Shown piece by piece: positions 13,796-24,845 of a stretch of 27,926 bases of DNA. The notes beneath the pieces are model-generated. The model saw only the letters and a list, made by a program, of their open reading frames with translations, searched no databases and had not been told where the DNA came from. Made by a program: the position numbers and the translations under genes. Position 1 is the stretch's first letter. The number at the start of each line of letters is the position of its first letter. The stretch covers positions 1 to 27,926 of the forward strand of contig QHTP01000039.1 in NCBI GenBank assembly GCA_003220855.1, written 5' to 3'. This DNA is from Gemmatimonadota bacterium. GTDB lineage: Bacteria; Gemmatimonadota; Gemmatimonadetes; Gemmatimonadales; GWC2-71-9.

Positions 13796-15052
13796 GTGAA
13801 CGCCGAACTGCCGCCGCTCGTCGCGCCGTTTCGCGGTGAGCGGTATACCTCCCGCGAGCACCTGAGCGCGCTGGTCGCGCCCCCCTACGACGTCATCTCC
13901 AAAGAGGAACGCGCGCGCTACGCGGCGCGGGACCCCCACAATATCGTCCACCTGATCCTGCCGGAAGCGCCCGCCGGTGGCGACCGCTATGCGCACGCCG
14001 CGACGCAGCTCGCCGCGTGGCGTGACGCCGGCGTGCTGCGCTCCGACGCCGCCGCGGACTCGGTCTACGTCGTCGCGCAGGACTACACGCTCCCCTCGGG
14101 GGAGCGGCGCACCCGCACCGGCATGTTCGCCGCGGTGCGCGCCGAGCCGTTTTCCACGCGTCGCGTGCGTCCCCACGAGCAGACACACTCGGCGCCCAAG
14201 GCGGACCGGCTCGGGTTGCTCCGAGCCACACGGACCAGCCTCGAGTCCATCTTTCTGCTCGCCCCCGATCCGGATCGCGCCCTGACGCGCGCGCTCGCGC
14301 GGGCGGCGTCCGGCCCGCCCGCGGCCCGGGCGGAGCTCGATGGCGTGGCGATGCGCCTGTGGGTGGTCTCCGGACATGGCGCCGCGGAGCTGTCCCGCCT
14401 GGCCGGGCGCGCGCAGCTGTACATCGCGGACGGCCACCACCGCTACGAGACGGCGGTCGCCTACGCGCAGGAAGCGCCCGGGGCCGACCGTGCACTGGCG
14501 TTCGTCGCGTCGGCGGCCGATCCCGGTCTCACGATCCTCCCCACGCACCGAATCATTTTCGGCTCCGGGCGGGACGCACCCAAGCTGCTTGACGGTTGGC
14601 GCCGCTGGTTCGACGTGGGACGGGTCGCACCCTGCATGGATCGGGTCGAGCGGCTGGCCGAGCTGGGACGGGAGGGGACGGCGTGCATCGTCGCGTTCCC
14701 CGGCGAGTACGACGTGACCCTGGTCTTGAAACGTGGAGTGTCGCTCGATGGCGCGTCGGGTCTCGGGAATTCTCCGGCGATCCGCGCGCTCGGCGTCGCC
14801 CGCATCGAGGCGCTCGTCGTCCAGCACATTCTCGGCGCAGACCCGGCGACGCCGTCGCTCGCCTACACGCCTGATCCACGCGCGGCGTTCGACGCGGTGC
14901 GCGCCGGCAAGGCCGCGGCGGCCGTGCTCCTCAATCCCACCACGGTGGACGAGGTGTTCGCGGTCGCCGACGCCGGCGACGTCATGCCGCCCAAATCGAC
15001 GTACTTCGTGCCGAAGGTGCCGAGCGGGCTGGTGCTGCGCCCTTTGGCGTAG
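13796..15052 (+). CDS. DUF1015 family protein
   Basis: 418 residues from GTG 13796 (GGGGA just upstream). It has the hallmarks of DUF1015: an N-terminal LSALVAPPYDVISKEERARY, NIVHLILPE, QDYTLPSGERRTRTGMFAAV, RRVRPHEQTHSAPKADRLGLL, the LYIADGHHRYETAVAYA motif, ILPTHRI, and the closing AVLLNPTTVDEVFAVADAGDVMPPKSTYFVPKVPSGL. No membrane segment or signal is seen, so it is cytoplasmic. Function is not established; in other phyla DUF1015 genes often lie beside serA/serC, but not here. GHHRYE and DVMPPKST suggest a metal- or phosphate-binding active site. The start lies 18 bases from the divergent MazG-type start. Confidence 0.92.
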   Translation: MNAELPPLVAPFRGERYTSREHLSALVAPPYDVISKEERARYAARDPHNIVHLILPEAPAGGDRYAHAATQLAAWRDAGVLRSDAAADSVYVVAQDYTLPSGERRTRTGMFAAVRAEPFSTRRVRPHEQTHSAPKADRLGLLRATRTSLESIFLLAPDPDRALTRALARAASGPPAARAELDGVAMRLWVVSGHGAAELSRLAGRAQLYIADGHHRYETAVAYAQEAPGADRALAFVASAADPGLTILPTHRIIFGSGRDAPKLLDGWRRWFDVGRVAPCMDRVERLAELGREGTACIVAFPGEYDVTLVLKRGVSLDGASGLGNSPAIRALGVARIEALVVQHILGADPATPSLAYTPDPRAAFDAVRAGKAAAAVLLNPTTVDEVFAVADAGDVMPPKSTYFVPKVPSGLVLRPLA

Positions 15053-15075
15053 GCGTGCCATGACCCCGTAGTCCT

Positions 15076-15091
15076 CCCGCGAGGCCGCGGG
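15076..15091. other. Small GC hairpin after the DUF1015 gene
   Basis: CCCGC (15076-15080) and GCGGG (15087-15091) can form a short stem with a six-base loop between the DUF1015 stop and the next promoter-like element. It is too short and lacks a T-tract directly after it, though TATTTT follows six bases later. Weak terminator candidate. Confidence 0.25.
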
Positions 15092-15096
15092 CGCTG

Positions 15097-15102
15097 TATT
15101 TT
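15097..15102 (+). promoter_or_regulatory. Putative -10 element (TATTTT), near-leaderless start
   Basis: TATTTT ends seven bases before the ATG of the 90-residue gene, and no Shine-Dalgarno lies between. A transcript from here would begin at or very near the start codon. The same arrangement recurs before the E1 dehydrogenase gene. Confidence 0.45.
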
Positions 15103-15109
15103 CCCCGGC

Positions 15110-15382
15110 ATGCCGCGACCCCGCGACCGCATCCTGCAGAACCTCGAAGCGATCTACCGCGACGCCTACGATCGCGCCAAGGCCGCCGGCGACCAGGCCC
15201 GAATGGCGGATCTCGACGCCGCCTACCAACGCGAGCAGCTGCTGCTCGAGGTGCTGCTGGACATCCGCGACGCGTTCACGACCGGAGCCGCGCCCCGCGG
15301 CGAAGGTCGCGGTGACCAGGCAGCGGCGTCGGACCCGATCGCCGCGCTCGAGACCATTCATCGCATCACCAAACTGCGCTGA
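15110..15382 (+). CDS. Small helical protein of unknown function
   Basis: 90 residues: MPRPRDRILQNLEAIYRDAYDRAKAAGDQARMADLDAAYQ, then REQLLLEVLLDIRDAF, a Gly/Arg/Ala-rich linker and DPIAALETIHRITKLR. The first 60 residues are predicted (by eye) to be two long amphipathic helices with heptad-like Leu/Ala spacing, so a coiled-coil or helical hairpin is likely. There is no signal peptide. Codon use matches its neighbours and the ends are well placed (stop ten bases before the next start), so I think it is real. I do not recognise the family. It may be translated from a leaderless message and share that message with the amidohydrolase. Confidence 0.75.
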   Translation: MPRPRDRILQNLEAIYRDAYDRAKAAGDQARMADLDAAYQREQLLLEVLLDIRDAFTTGAAPRGEGRGDQAAASDPIAALETIHRITKLR

Positions 15383-15392
15383 GGATACGCAC

Positions 15393-17060
15393 ATGATCCG
15401 GAGCCTGGCCGCGGCCGTGTTGTGCCTTTCCCTCGCCGCCTGCGGCGGCAAGGCCGACGTGGTGGTCACGGGCGGGGTGCTGTGGACCGGGCTCTCGCGC
15501 GGGGCGCCTCGACCGGGCGCGGTCGCGATCGCGCGGGGGCGGATCGTAGCGGTGGGCGAATCCGCCGCGGTGTCGCGGTATGTGGGTTCCCGTACGGCGA
15601 TCGTGCACGCCCACGGCGGGCTCGTCACGCCCGGCTTCACCGACGGTCACACGCACTTCATCGACGGGGGTTTCCAGCTTGCGTCCGTGGACCTCCGCGA
15701 CGCGGCGACTCCCGCGGAGTTCACCCGTCGCATCCAGGCGTACGCCAAGACGCTCAAACCAGGCGAGTGGATCCTGGGCGGCGACTGGGATCACACCCGC
15801 TGGCCGGGACAGCGGCTGCCGCAGCATCAGTGGATCGATTCGGTGACGCCGGACAATCCCGTGTTCGTGAATCGCGTGGACGGGCACGAAGCGCTCGCCA
15901 ACGCGGCCGCGATGCGCGCGGCGCGCGTCACCAAGCAGACCCCTACACCCCCGGGCGGCGAGATCTTGCGCGACGCGCGGACGGGGGAGCCGACGGGCAT
16001 CTTCAAGGACGCAGCACTCGACGTCATCGGGCGGGCCGTCCCCGAGCCGTCGCCCGAGCGGCGCGACTCGGCCCTCGTGCGCGCGCTGGCCCATGCCGCC
16101 CGGCTGGGGGTGACCGCCACCGCGCACATGTCCGCTTCGTGGGCGGACCTCGCCAGCTACCGCCGCCTCGAGCGGGCCGGCCGGCTCACGCTGCGGGTGG
16201 CGCTCTACCTGCCTCTCGACGCGTGGCGTACCGTGGCCGAGAGCGCGCGGGGCGCGCGGGGCGCCGGCGACGAATGGGTGAAGATCGGCGGGGTCAAGGG
16301 CTTCATGGACGGCTCGGCCGGCTCCCGGACCGCGTATTTCTTCGAGCCCTACAGCGATTCGGCGGGATACCGCGGGCTGCTGCAGCACCCCGAGGCGGAC
16401 ATGCGGACCTGGATCGGCAACGCGGACTCCGCCGGGCTCCAGATCGCGGTGCACGCCATCGGGGATCGCGCCAACGCGATCCTCCTGTCGATCTACGACA
16501 GCGTCGCACGCGCGCACGGTCGGCGCGACCGCCGCTTCCGCGTCGAGCACGCCCAACACCTGCGTCCCCAGGACATTCCCCAGTTCGGGAACCAGGGCGT
16601 GATCGCGTCGATGCAGCCCTACCACGCCATCGACGACGGCCGCTGGGTGGAGCAGCGCATCGGGCCGGTGCGGATCCGGACGACGTACGCGTTCCGCACG
16701 CTGCTCGCCACCGGCGCCACCCTGGCCTTCGGCTCCGACTGGACCGTCGCGCCGCTCGACCCCGTACTCGGCGTGTACGCGGCCGTGTCGCGCCGCACGC
16801 TCGATGGGAAGAACCCCGATGGCTGGATCCCGGAGCAGAAGATCGGCGTGGACGAGGCATTGCGCGCCTACACGTGGGGCAACGCCTTCGCGACCTTCGA
16901 CGAGCGCACCCGCGGCGTCCTCGCCCCCGGTTACGACGCCGATCTCGTGGTGCTCGACCGCAATCTCTTCACGCTGCCGGCCGATTCGCTCGATCAGGCG
17001 CGGGTGCGCTGCACGATCGTGGGTGGGAAAGTCGTCTACGAGAGATCTGGACGCCCCTAA
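15393..17060 (+). CDS. Amidohydrolase family 3 lipoprotein (YtcJ-like)
   Basis: 555 residues. MIRSLAAAVLCLSLAACGGK is a lipoprotein signal with lipobox LAAC, so the mature enzyme should be membrane-anchored outside the cytoplasm. The metal-dependent hydrolase barrel shows H86-T-H88 in TPGFTDGHTHF, GGVKGFMDGSAGSRTAY (carboxylated-Lys region), His354 in VHAIGDRA, His386 in RVEHAQHL and Asp449 in FGSDWTVAP. The beta-sandwich halves flank it (VVVTGGVLWTG at the front, ADLVVLDRNLF and TIVGGKVVYE at the end). This is the YtcJ/NfdA branch, which hydrolyses N-acyl or formyl amides; the natural substrate here is unknown. It is ten bases after the 90-residue gene and presumably co-transcribed. It converges on the flavin reductase gene. 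Confidence 0.92.
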   Translation: MIRSLAAAVLCLSLAACGGKADVVVTGGVLWTGLSRGAPRPGAVAIARGRIVAVGESAAVSRYVGSRTAIVHAHGGLVTPGFTDGHTHFIDGGFQLASVDLRDAATPAEFTRRIQAYAKTLKPGEWILGGDWDHTRWPGQRLPQHQWIDSVTPDNPVFVNRVDGHEALANAAAMRAARVTKQTPTPPGGEILRDARTGEPTGIFKDAALDVIGRAVPEPSPERRDSALVRALAHAARLGVTATAHMSASWADLASYRRLERAGRLTLRVALYLPLDAWRTVAESARGARGAGDEWVKIGGVKGFMDGSAGSRTAYFFEPYSDSAGYRGLLQHPEADMRTWIGNADSAGLQIAVHAIGDRANAILLSIYDSVARAHGRRDRRFRVEHAQHLRPQDIPQFGNQGVIASMQPYHAIDDGRWVEQRIGPVRIRTTYAFRTLLATGATLAFGSDWTVAPLDPVLGVYAAVSRRTLDGKNPDGWIPEQKIGVDEALRAYTWGNAFATFDERTRGVLAPGYDADLVVLDRNLFTLPADSLDQARVRCTIVGGKVVYERSGRP

Positions 17061-17061
17061 A

Positions 17062-17094
17062 CCCCGAGCCCCGATTCCCGAGTCCCTATTCCCC
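17062..17094. repeat. Intergenic GAG/GAT-CCCC repeat element
   Basis: A short run of near-repeats of the form CCCGAGYCCC / CCCCGATTCCC / CCCTATTCCC sits between the convergent amidohydrolase and flavin reductase genes. On the minus strand it reads as GGGAATAGGGACTCGGGAAT and onward. It supplies the stop codon (TAG, 17088-17086) and last two codons of the flavin reductase. The simple, skewed composition resembles dispersed intergenic repeats and not coding DNA. Confidence 0.6.
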
Positions 17095-17523
17095 CTCTTC
17101 CACCCCTGCTTCGAGCACCTCTCCCAGCAGCAGCGTGTGGTCCCCGCTCGGGAGCGTGGCCACGACGCGGCACTCGACCCACCCGAGCGCGTCGGTCAGC
17201 ACCGGGACGCCCGACGTGGGCGCGGGTTTGGTCTTGATTCCCTTGAGCTTGTGGGGAGCGTCGGCCGAAGCCCGACCCAGCTTCTCGGCCACGTCACGCT
17301 GACCGGCGCGCAGCACGCTGATCGCGAAGTGATGCGCGTCGCGGATCATGCCGACCGTCTTGGAGCGGTTCTCCACCGCGACGACGACCATCGGCGGATG
17401 GAACGAGGCCTGGCTGACCCAACTGGCCGTCATCCCGTGCTCCTCGCCGGCGTGCTTCACGGTCAAAGCGTGCAGGCCGCAGGCAAAGCGCTCGAGGACG
17501 CGGTGCGTCGCCGCTTCGTTCAT
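17086..17523 (-). CDS. Flavin reductase family protein (FMN-binding split barrel)
   Basis: 145 residues. MNEAATHRVLERFACGLHALTVKHAGEEHGMTASWVSQAS, then HPPMVVVAVENRSKTVGMIRDAHHFAISVLRAGQRDVAEKLG, is the order expected of flavin-reductase-like split-barrel proteins: the GMTASWVSQASF strand binds FMN phosphate and the NRSKT loop contacts the isoalloxazine ring. The C-terminal half has VLTDALGWVECRV and GDHTLLLGEVLEAG, also typical. Such proteins supply reduced flavin to a monooxygenase or reduce small electrophiles. No monooxygenase partner is nearby. At 145 residues it is slightly short for the family. It ends within the intergenic repeat and is divergent from the E1 dehydrogenase gene, with 36 bases between starts. 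Confidence 0.9.
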   Translation of the reverse strand: MNEAATHRVLERFACGLHALTVKHAGEEHGMTASWVSQASFHPPMVVVAVENRSKTVGMIRDAHHFAISVLRAGQRDVAEKLGRASADAPHKLKGIKTKPAPTSGVPVLTDALGWVECRVVATLPSGDHTLLLGEVLEAGVEEGE

Positions 17524-17547
17524 GTCGGCAAATATTGCACGCCCGGC

Positions 17548-17553
17548 TATCTT
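17548..17553 (+). promoter_or_regulatory. Putative -10 element (TATCTT) for the E1 dehydrogenase gene
   Basis: TATCTT ends six bases before the ATG at 17560, with no Shine-Dalgarno in between. This matches the TATTTT element at 15097-15102 in position and form. It implies near-leaderless transcription from the 36-base divergent gap; any -35 would lie inside the flavin reductase start. Confidence 0.45.
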
Positions 17554-17559
17554 TGGGCC

Positions 17560-19669
<2,110 letters not shown>

Positions 19670-19680
<11 letters not shown>

Positions 19681-22600
19681 CGCGGCGCGCGCGTACAGCC
19701 TGCTATTTTTCTTCTCCGGCGCCACCGGGCTCGTGTACGAGCTCCTGTGGGTCCGCATTCTGTACCAGGCCTTCGGGTCTACCATCCAATCCATCACCAC
19801 CGTTGTGGCCGCCTACATGGGCGGCCTCGGCCTCGGCGCCTGGCTGCTCGGGCGGAAAGCGGACCGCCACGCGAGGCCCGCCGCGCTCTATGGCTGGCTC
19901 GAGATCGCGATCGGCGCGTTCGGGCTCGCGTCTCCCTTCGTGCTGTCGCTGGCGCATCGAGTCTATATCGGCGCCGCGGGAGCGCTCGCCCTGGGGGGCG
20001 CCGCGAGCGTCGCCCTGCGATTCGGCCTCGCGGCGCTCGTGCTGCTCGTGCCGACGACGCTCATGGGGGGGACGCTCCCGGCCCTGACGAAGGGATTCAT
20101 GGGGGTGGAGCGCGATCGGCTCCAGACCTCCCTGGGGCGCCTGTACGCGCTCAATACGCTGGGCGCGGTCGTCGGCACCGCGCTCGCCGGGTTCTTCCTG
20201 ATCGAACGGGTCGGGATTCGCCCCTCGCTGTACGCGACGGCCGCGCTCAACCTGACCCTCGGGGCCGCGGCCCTCGCGCTGGCGCGGCCGCTCGACCCGA
20301 GCCCCGCCGCGCCGGCACCAACCGCCCGGCCGTCGGATCGCACTCGGCGCGTGGCCCTCGCCCTCCTCGCCGTGACCGCGTTTGCGTCGTTGCTCGACGA
20401 GATCGCCTGGACGCGCGTCCTCGTGATGGTGGTCGGAGGCTCGACCTATGCCTTCACGCTCGTGCTGCTCGCCTTCCTGCTTGGCATCGGCTTGGGCAGC
20501 GCGATCGTCGCGCGGCGGAGCCCCGCCCGGCCGCCTCCGGTGGCCGATGCGGCGCTCGCCCAGGGCATTACCGGAGCGGGAGCGGCGCTGTTGCTCGCGT
20601 TCTTCGGGGCGCTGCCGCTCTACGTCATCAGGGTGTTCGGGCATCCGGGCTTCGGTGCGACCGAGCGCCTGGGGCTGCTGGGCCTCGCGGTCGGTGCCGT
20701 GGTGCTGATTCCCGCGGTGGGGATGGGATTGACCTTTCCGCTCCTGGCGGACCTCGCCGCGCCGCGGGACGCGGCACGAGGCGCCGACGTCGGCGTCGCC
20801 TACGCGCTCAACACACTCGGCAGCATCGTGGGTGCCGTGCTCACCGGTTTCGTGCTCGTCGTCACTTTCGGCACCGAGACCACCCTGCGGCTCGGTCTCG
20901 TCATCAACGGCGTGGCCGCCCTGGTGCTCGCGGCGCTCGCGGCTCGCGGGGTGGCAGAGGGCTCGGCGGAGCACCGCGCCTTGCGGCTGCGCGTGCTCTT
21001 GGCGGGTGGGCTCGGGAGCATTGCGCTGGGCGCCGCCTTCGGCGCCCCGGGCTGGAGCTCTCGCTTGATCGATCTCGGCCCCACCATCTACGCGCGCGAC
21101 GCGATGGGCCCCGCCGCGCGCCAGGCCTTCCTCGCCCACCGCGGAGCGCGCCAGCTCGCATTCCGCGAAGGCTGGAACGCGACCGTCAGCGTCTGGGAGG
21201 GCGTCACCGGCCGCACGCTCCGCGTCAACGGCAAGGTCGACGCCTCGGACCAGGGTGACATGGACACCCAGATCATGCTCGGGCTGGCTCCGGTGGCGGC
21301 GCGGCCGGAGGCGACGTCGGCGCTCGTGATCGGCTTCGGGAGCGGGGTCACGACGCGCGTGCTGGCGGATGTCCCCGGCATGCGGCGCGTACGCGTGGTG
21401 GAGATCGAGCCTGCCGTCCTGTCGGTGAGCGGGCTGTTCGCTCGCGTGAACGACTCGGTGTTGGCGCGGCCGATCGTTTCAGCCGTGGTGGACGACGCGC
21501 GCAGCGCGCTGCAATTGCGCCGCGATCTGTTCGACGTCATCGTCTCCGAGCCGTCCAATCCGTGGGTCGCCGGCGTCGCGACACTCTATACGCCGGAGTT
21601 CTTCCGAATCGTGCGCTCGCGCCTCGCCGACGGCGGTGTGTTCAGCCAGTGGGTGCAGCTCTACCAGCTGCCCCTGCCCGTCGTCGCCGGGATCGTGCGA
21701 AACGTACGCGCCGTGTTCCCCCACGTGGAGGTGTGGTTTTCCTCGAGCCTCGACCTCATGATCCTGGGTTCCGACCGCCCGCTCCGGTACGATCGGGCCT
21801 GGATCGGACGGCTGTTGGCCCCCGGTACGGCGTTGGAGGGGCTCTCCCGCGAATGGCTGGGGATCGACTCGGTGGGCGATCACTTCGGTCGCCGCCTGTT
21901 GGACGAGGCCGGTGTCGCGCAGCTCGCCGAGCGAGGGACGCTCACCCACCGGGACGACCGTCCCGAGCTCGAGTTCGTGGCGGCCCGCCGGTTCCTCGAC
22001 CCCGTGTGGGACTCGCACGTCTTCGACTCCCTCATGGCCCTGGAGGTCCGCGTCGGCGGCCACCCGGGCACCACCCCGGTGCTGCTGGCGCGCGCCATGA
22101 CCTCGCCGCGCGTCCCGTCCACGCAGGGCCCGATCCTCGAGGCCGCGCACCGCGCCCAACCCGACAATCCGGTCTGGTTGGTGCGCGTCGCGCGCATGCG
22201 CTTCGCAGCGGGCGACAGCGCGTTCGCGGACAGCGTCCTGCCGGGCCTGGTCCGCACGCGCGACCCTGAAGCATTGCTGTTCGCTGCCGCTCTCGCGGCG
22301 CGCCGGGGGGACCAGCGGCGGCGCGTTGCCCTTCTGGGGGAGGCCCTGGCCCGCGGCGGCGATACGGCGGAGGCCGAAGCAGGCCTGGCCGCGGTCGCCG
22401 CGCGCGACGCGGATTGGCCGGGCACCGCCGCGGCGCTGCGCCGCTCGCTCGCGATCGGTCGGGCCACTTATCGCCACCCGTTCCCCGCGGGCATGCTGCA
22501 CGATCCGCTCGCGGCCCTCGCTCTCACGGGACCAGTCCGACTCGCCGACAGTGTACTGGCCGCTGCGGGGCTCGCACATCCCGGATGGACCACGCCGTAC

Positions 22601-22741
22601 GAGCTCCGCGCCGCGGTCGCCTTGCGGGACGGCCGCTGCGAGGACGCCGCCTCTCAGTTCCTGGCGTTGGCGGAGTTTGGTATCGAGGTGGCGGATGCGC
22701 CGGACCGCCTCATGCGCTGCCGGGTACGCGAGACGCCCTAA
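19670..22741 (+). CDS. Fused membrane / spermidine-synthase-like protein with C-terminal helical repeats
   Basis: 1023 residues. The N-terminal half is a polytopic membrane domain (about 12 hydrophobic segments, beginning SLLFFFSGATGLVYELLWVRIL) with family motifs GSTIQSITTVVAAYMGGLGLG, LLVPTTLMGGTLPALTKG and LYALNTLGAVVGT, repeated as AYALNTLGSIVGAVLTGF in the second half. The Rossmann domain has G555-F-G-S-G559 and VRVVEIEP (Glu580), then VDDAR (Asp608-Asp609) and IVSEPSNPWVAG (627-634). The Asp that binds the amine in true spermidine synthase is replaced here by SEPSNP. The last 330 residues are Ala-rich helices with TPR-like spacing (ALLFAAALAARRGDQRR, VALRDGRCEDAASQFLALAE). Methylation or aminopropyl transfer at the membrane is likely, with the acceptor unknown. 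It starts 11 bases before the E1 stop. Confidence 0.9.
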
Positions 22742-24579
22742 GCCCCCGGCTGCTCGCCCAGCGCCTGCTTGATCTCTCCGGCGGCGGCGATCACATGGTC
22801 CACATCGCGCGACAGCGCACGCGCTTGTTGCGTGGCGCGCGTGAGGTCGTCCAGCGCCACCGCCACGCCGGCCGAGCGCAGGCGCAGCAAGTCGAATCGC
22901 ACGTTCTGCATCGCCAGCACGCACGACTCCAGCTGATCCGCCACCAGCTGACGCCGGGTAAGCAGGTCGGTCAGCGCCTGGCGCTGGCGGTTGAGCAGGC
23001 TCACCTGCCGGTCGCGCTCGACTCCGTCCGGCTGACGCTTGGTCGCGTCGATTTTCTCCTCCAGCCGCCTCAGGGCTCCCTGGTCCACGCTGCCGCTCAT
23101 CGCTTGCAGCGTGCGCGCGAGCTCCTCGGCCCGATTGAGCAGCGAGTCGGCCGTCGCCACGATGTCGGGCAGCAGCTTCCGCTCCGATTTGGGCAGCCGA
23201 TCCACGATCCGGAGGATCGCCTTGCGGTCGCTGCGTGCCTGCTGGATCGACTCGGCCTCGTGGCCGAATTCGTCGGTCGTGGCGCGCGGCAGCTCGACCG
23301 GGCGGCGGCCTCCGGCGGCGAGGCGCGCCTCGATTGCGTCGGGGGCGGGCGGCCGGGCAAGCACGTCACGCCAGGAGTATCCGGCGTGCCACAGCCGGAC
23401 GACGCGGGGGACCAGGACCGTGCCCGCCCAGACACCCGCGACGAACAGCGACCAGCTCGGCCGGTGCTGCCCTGTCGCGACGTTGATCATGAAGAGCGAG
23501 CCACACACCGACGCCCACGTGACGAACCGGCTCCGCAGCTCGCGTACGATCACAGGCTCTCCGCTCGGCGCGAGCTGCGGGCGCTCCTGCATCCGTTCGA
23601 GCCGCCGGGCGGCCCGCTCCGCGGTCGCGTGCCTTCCGGGCACGGGCTCGCGCGCGGCCGGGGGAAGCGGCCGCCCCCCCCGCCCCGGACTGGGGCGACG
23701 CGGCTGGTACATCGTGGCGCTGCGCGCCTCGAGCGCGCGCCGCAGCGCGTCCGCCGTGGGCCAACGGTCCTCCGGATCCTTCTCGAGTGACCGCATCACG
23801 CACGCGGTGAGGTCCTCCGGAACGTCCGGTCGCTTGTCGCTGACGAGGGGCGCCCGCTCGGTGATCTGCTTCATCAGGATCCCGGGCACGGTGGGGGCCT
23901 GGAACGGCAGCTCCCCCGCCAGCGTCTGATACGCCACCACTCCCAAGCTGTAGATGTCCGAGCGCCCGTCGATCTCTCGGTCGCCCGCGGCCTGCTCCGG
24001 GCTCATGTAATGCGGCGTCCCGATCGCGACCCCGGTCGCCGTGAGCGTCGCGGACCCCGAAGACGATGACAGCGCCTTCGCGATTCCAAAGTCGGTGACC
24101 ACGACGCGCCCGCGACTGCCCTCCAGCAGGATGTTGTCCGGCTTCACGTCGCGGTGTATGATGCCCAGCGCGTGGGCGGCGCCGAGCGCGTCCGCCGTCT
24201 CCAGCATGATGCGACGCGCCTCGTCCGGCGGCAGCCGGCCGCGTCGCTTGAGCTTCGCCCCGAGCGACTCCCCGTCCACATACGCCATCACGAAATACAC
24301 CAGTCCGTCGGCGCCCTCGCCCACTGAGTGGATCGGCACGATGTGGGGATGTGACAGGCGCGCCGCGGTCTCCGCCTCGCGCAGAAAGCGCAACCGGACT
24401 TCTTCGCGGAATGCGAGCTCGGGTGGGAGCACCTTGACGGCGACGCGGCGCTTCAGTCGCTCGTCGCGAGCGTTGAAGACGACGCCCATCCCGCCCCGGC
24501 CGATTTCCCCTTCGAGCGTATAGGCGCTGCCGAGCGCCTGGGCCAGGCGGGCCGCGAGTGCCTTGTCTGCTGCGTTCAT
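22738..24579 (-). CDS. Membrane Ser/Thr protein kinase (PknB-like)
   Basis: 613 residues. The kinase domain (about 20-285) is complete: glycine loop GEIGRGGMG, Lys49 (VAVKVL), Glu70 in FLREAE, H142-R-D144 with KPDN, D163-F-G165, the activation segment GTPHYMSPEQ and DGRSDIYSLG. A Pro/Arg-rich linker follows. Two hydrophobic segments come next (FVTWASVCGSLFMI and SWSLFVAGVWAGTVLV, around 350-395), resembling the 2TM module found in such kinases. The last 200 residues are long helices with coiled-coil character (SVDQGALRRLEEKIDATKR, LLNRQRQALTDLLTRRQLV). Both ends are therefore cytoplasmic, and the coiled coil is a likely input or dimerisation module. Targets unknown. Its TAG overlaps the TAA of the convergent fused protein (CTAA). 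Confidence 0.95.
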   Translation of the reverse strand: MNAADKALAARLAQALGSAYTLEGEIGRGGMGVVFNARDERLKRRVAVKVLPPELAFREEVRLRFLREAETAARLSHPHIVPIHSVGEGADGLVYFVMAYVDGESLGAKLKRRGRLPPDEARRIMLETADALGAAHALGIIHRDVKPDNILLEGSRGRVVVTDFGIAKALSSSSGSATLTATGVAIGTPHYMSPEQAAGDREIDGRSDIYSLGVVAYQTLAGELPFQAPTVPGILMKQITERAPLVSDKRPDVPEDLTACVMRSLEKDPEDRWPTADALRRALEARSATMYQPRRPSPGRGGRPLPPAAREPVPGRHATAERAARRLERMQERPQLAPSGEPVIVRELRSRFVTWASVCGSLFMINVATGQHRPSWSLFVAGVWAGTVLVPRVVRLWHAGYSWRDVLARPPAPDAIEARLAAGGRRPVELPRATTDEFGHEAESIQQARSDRKAILRIVDRLPKSERKLLPDIVATADSLLNRAEELARTLQAMSGSVDQGALRRLEEKIDATKRQPDGVERDRQVSLLNRQRQALTDLLTRRQLVADQLESCVLAMQNVRFDLLRLRSAGVAVALDDLTRATQQARALSRDVDHVIAAAGEIKQALGEQPGA

Positions 24580-24845
24580 CCCCGCTCGCGTGAAGTGCGC
24601 GCCGATAGATTAGCCGCCGCAGACCGGGCATGCAACCGCCAAGCGGCTCTTGACTTACGGCGGACGCCAGCGCCAAAGCGACGGTACGACGTGCTCGCTT
24701 CAATGGCTATTCGGCAGCGTCTGCCTAATTGACCGCCAAGCGATGGAACGAGCGTGCTCAGTTCGACGTTTTTGGATGGCATGAACGATGCTAACGACCC
24801 GTGACGATACGAGGCAGACAAGACCCTGACAACGAGATCATATCA
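24580..24845. other. Divergent control region between the kinase and lon
   Basis: This 266-base gap is the longest in the window and is visibly less GC-rich than the genes. It holds the kinase promoter and an exact 11-base direct repeat ACCGCCAAGCG at 24635-24645 and 24732-24742 (97 bases apart). The first copy lies at the kinase -35 element and extends into CCGC-CAA-GCGG, a tiny hairpin. I found no convincing promoter for lon, no CIRCE or HspR-type palindrome, and no small gene. Confidence 0.5.
24607..24635 (-). promoter_or_regulatory. Likely sigma-70-type promoter of the Ser/Thr kinase gene
   Basis: On the minus strand TTGCAT (24635-24630) and TAATCT (24612-24607) are 17 bases apart, the ideal spacing. 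The leader to the ATG at 24579 is about 20 to 27 bases and contains GAGCGGGG just before the start. Confidence 0.55.

Noticed and set aside
24650..24678. TTGACT upstream of lon as a promoter or HspR/CIRCE operator
   Set aside because: No -10 at 16-18 bases and no inverted repeat partner; the match is to the -35 hexamer alone.
24801..24845. GTG 24801 as the lon start
   Set aside because: It would add 15 residues (MTIRGRQDPDNEIIS) unlike Lon N-termini; ATG 24846 starts in the conserved LPVLPLREVVLFPG segment.
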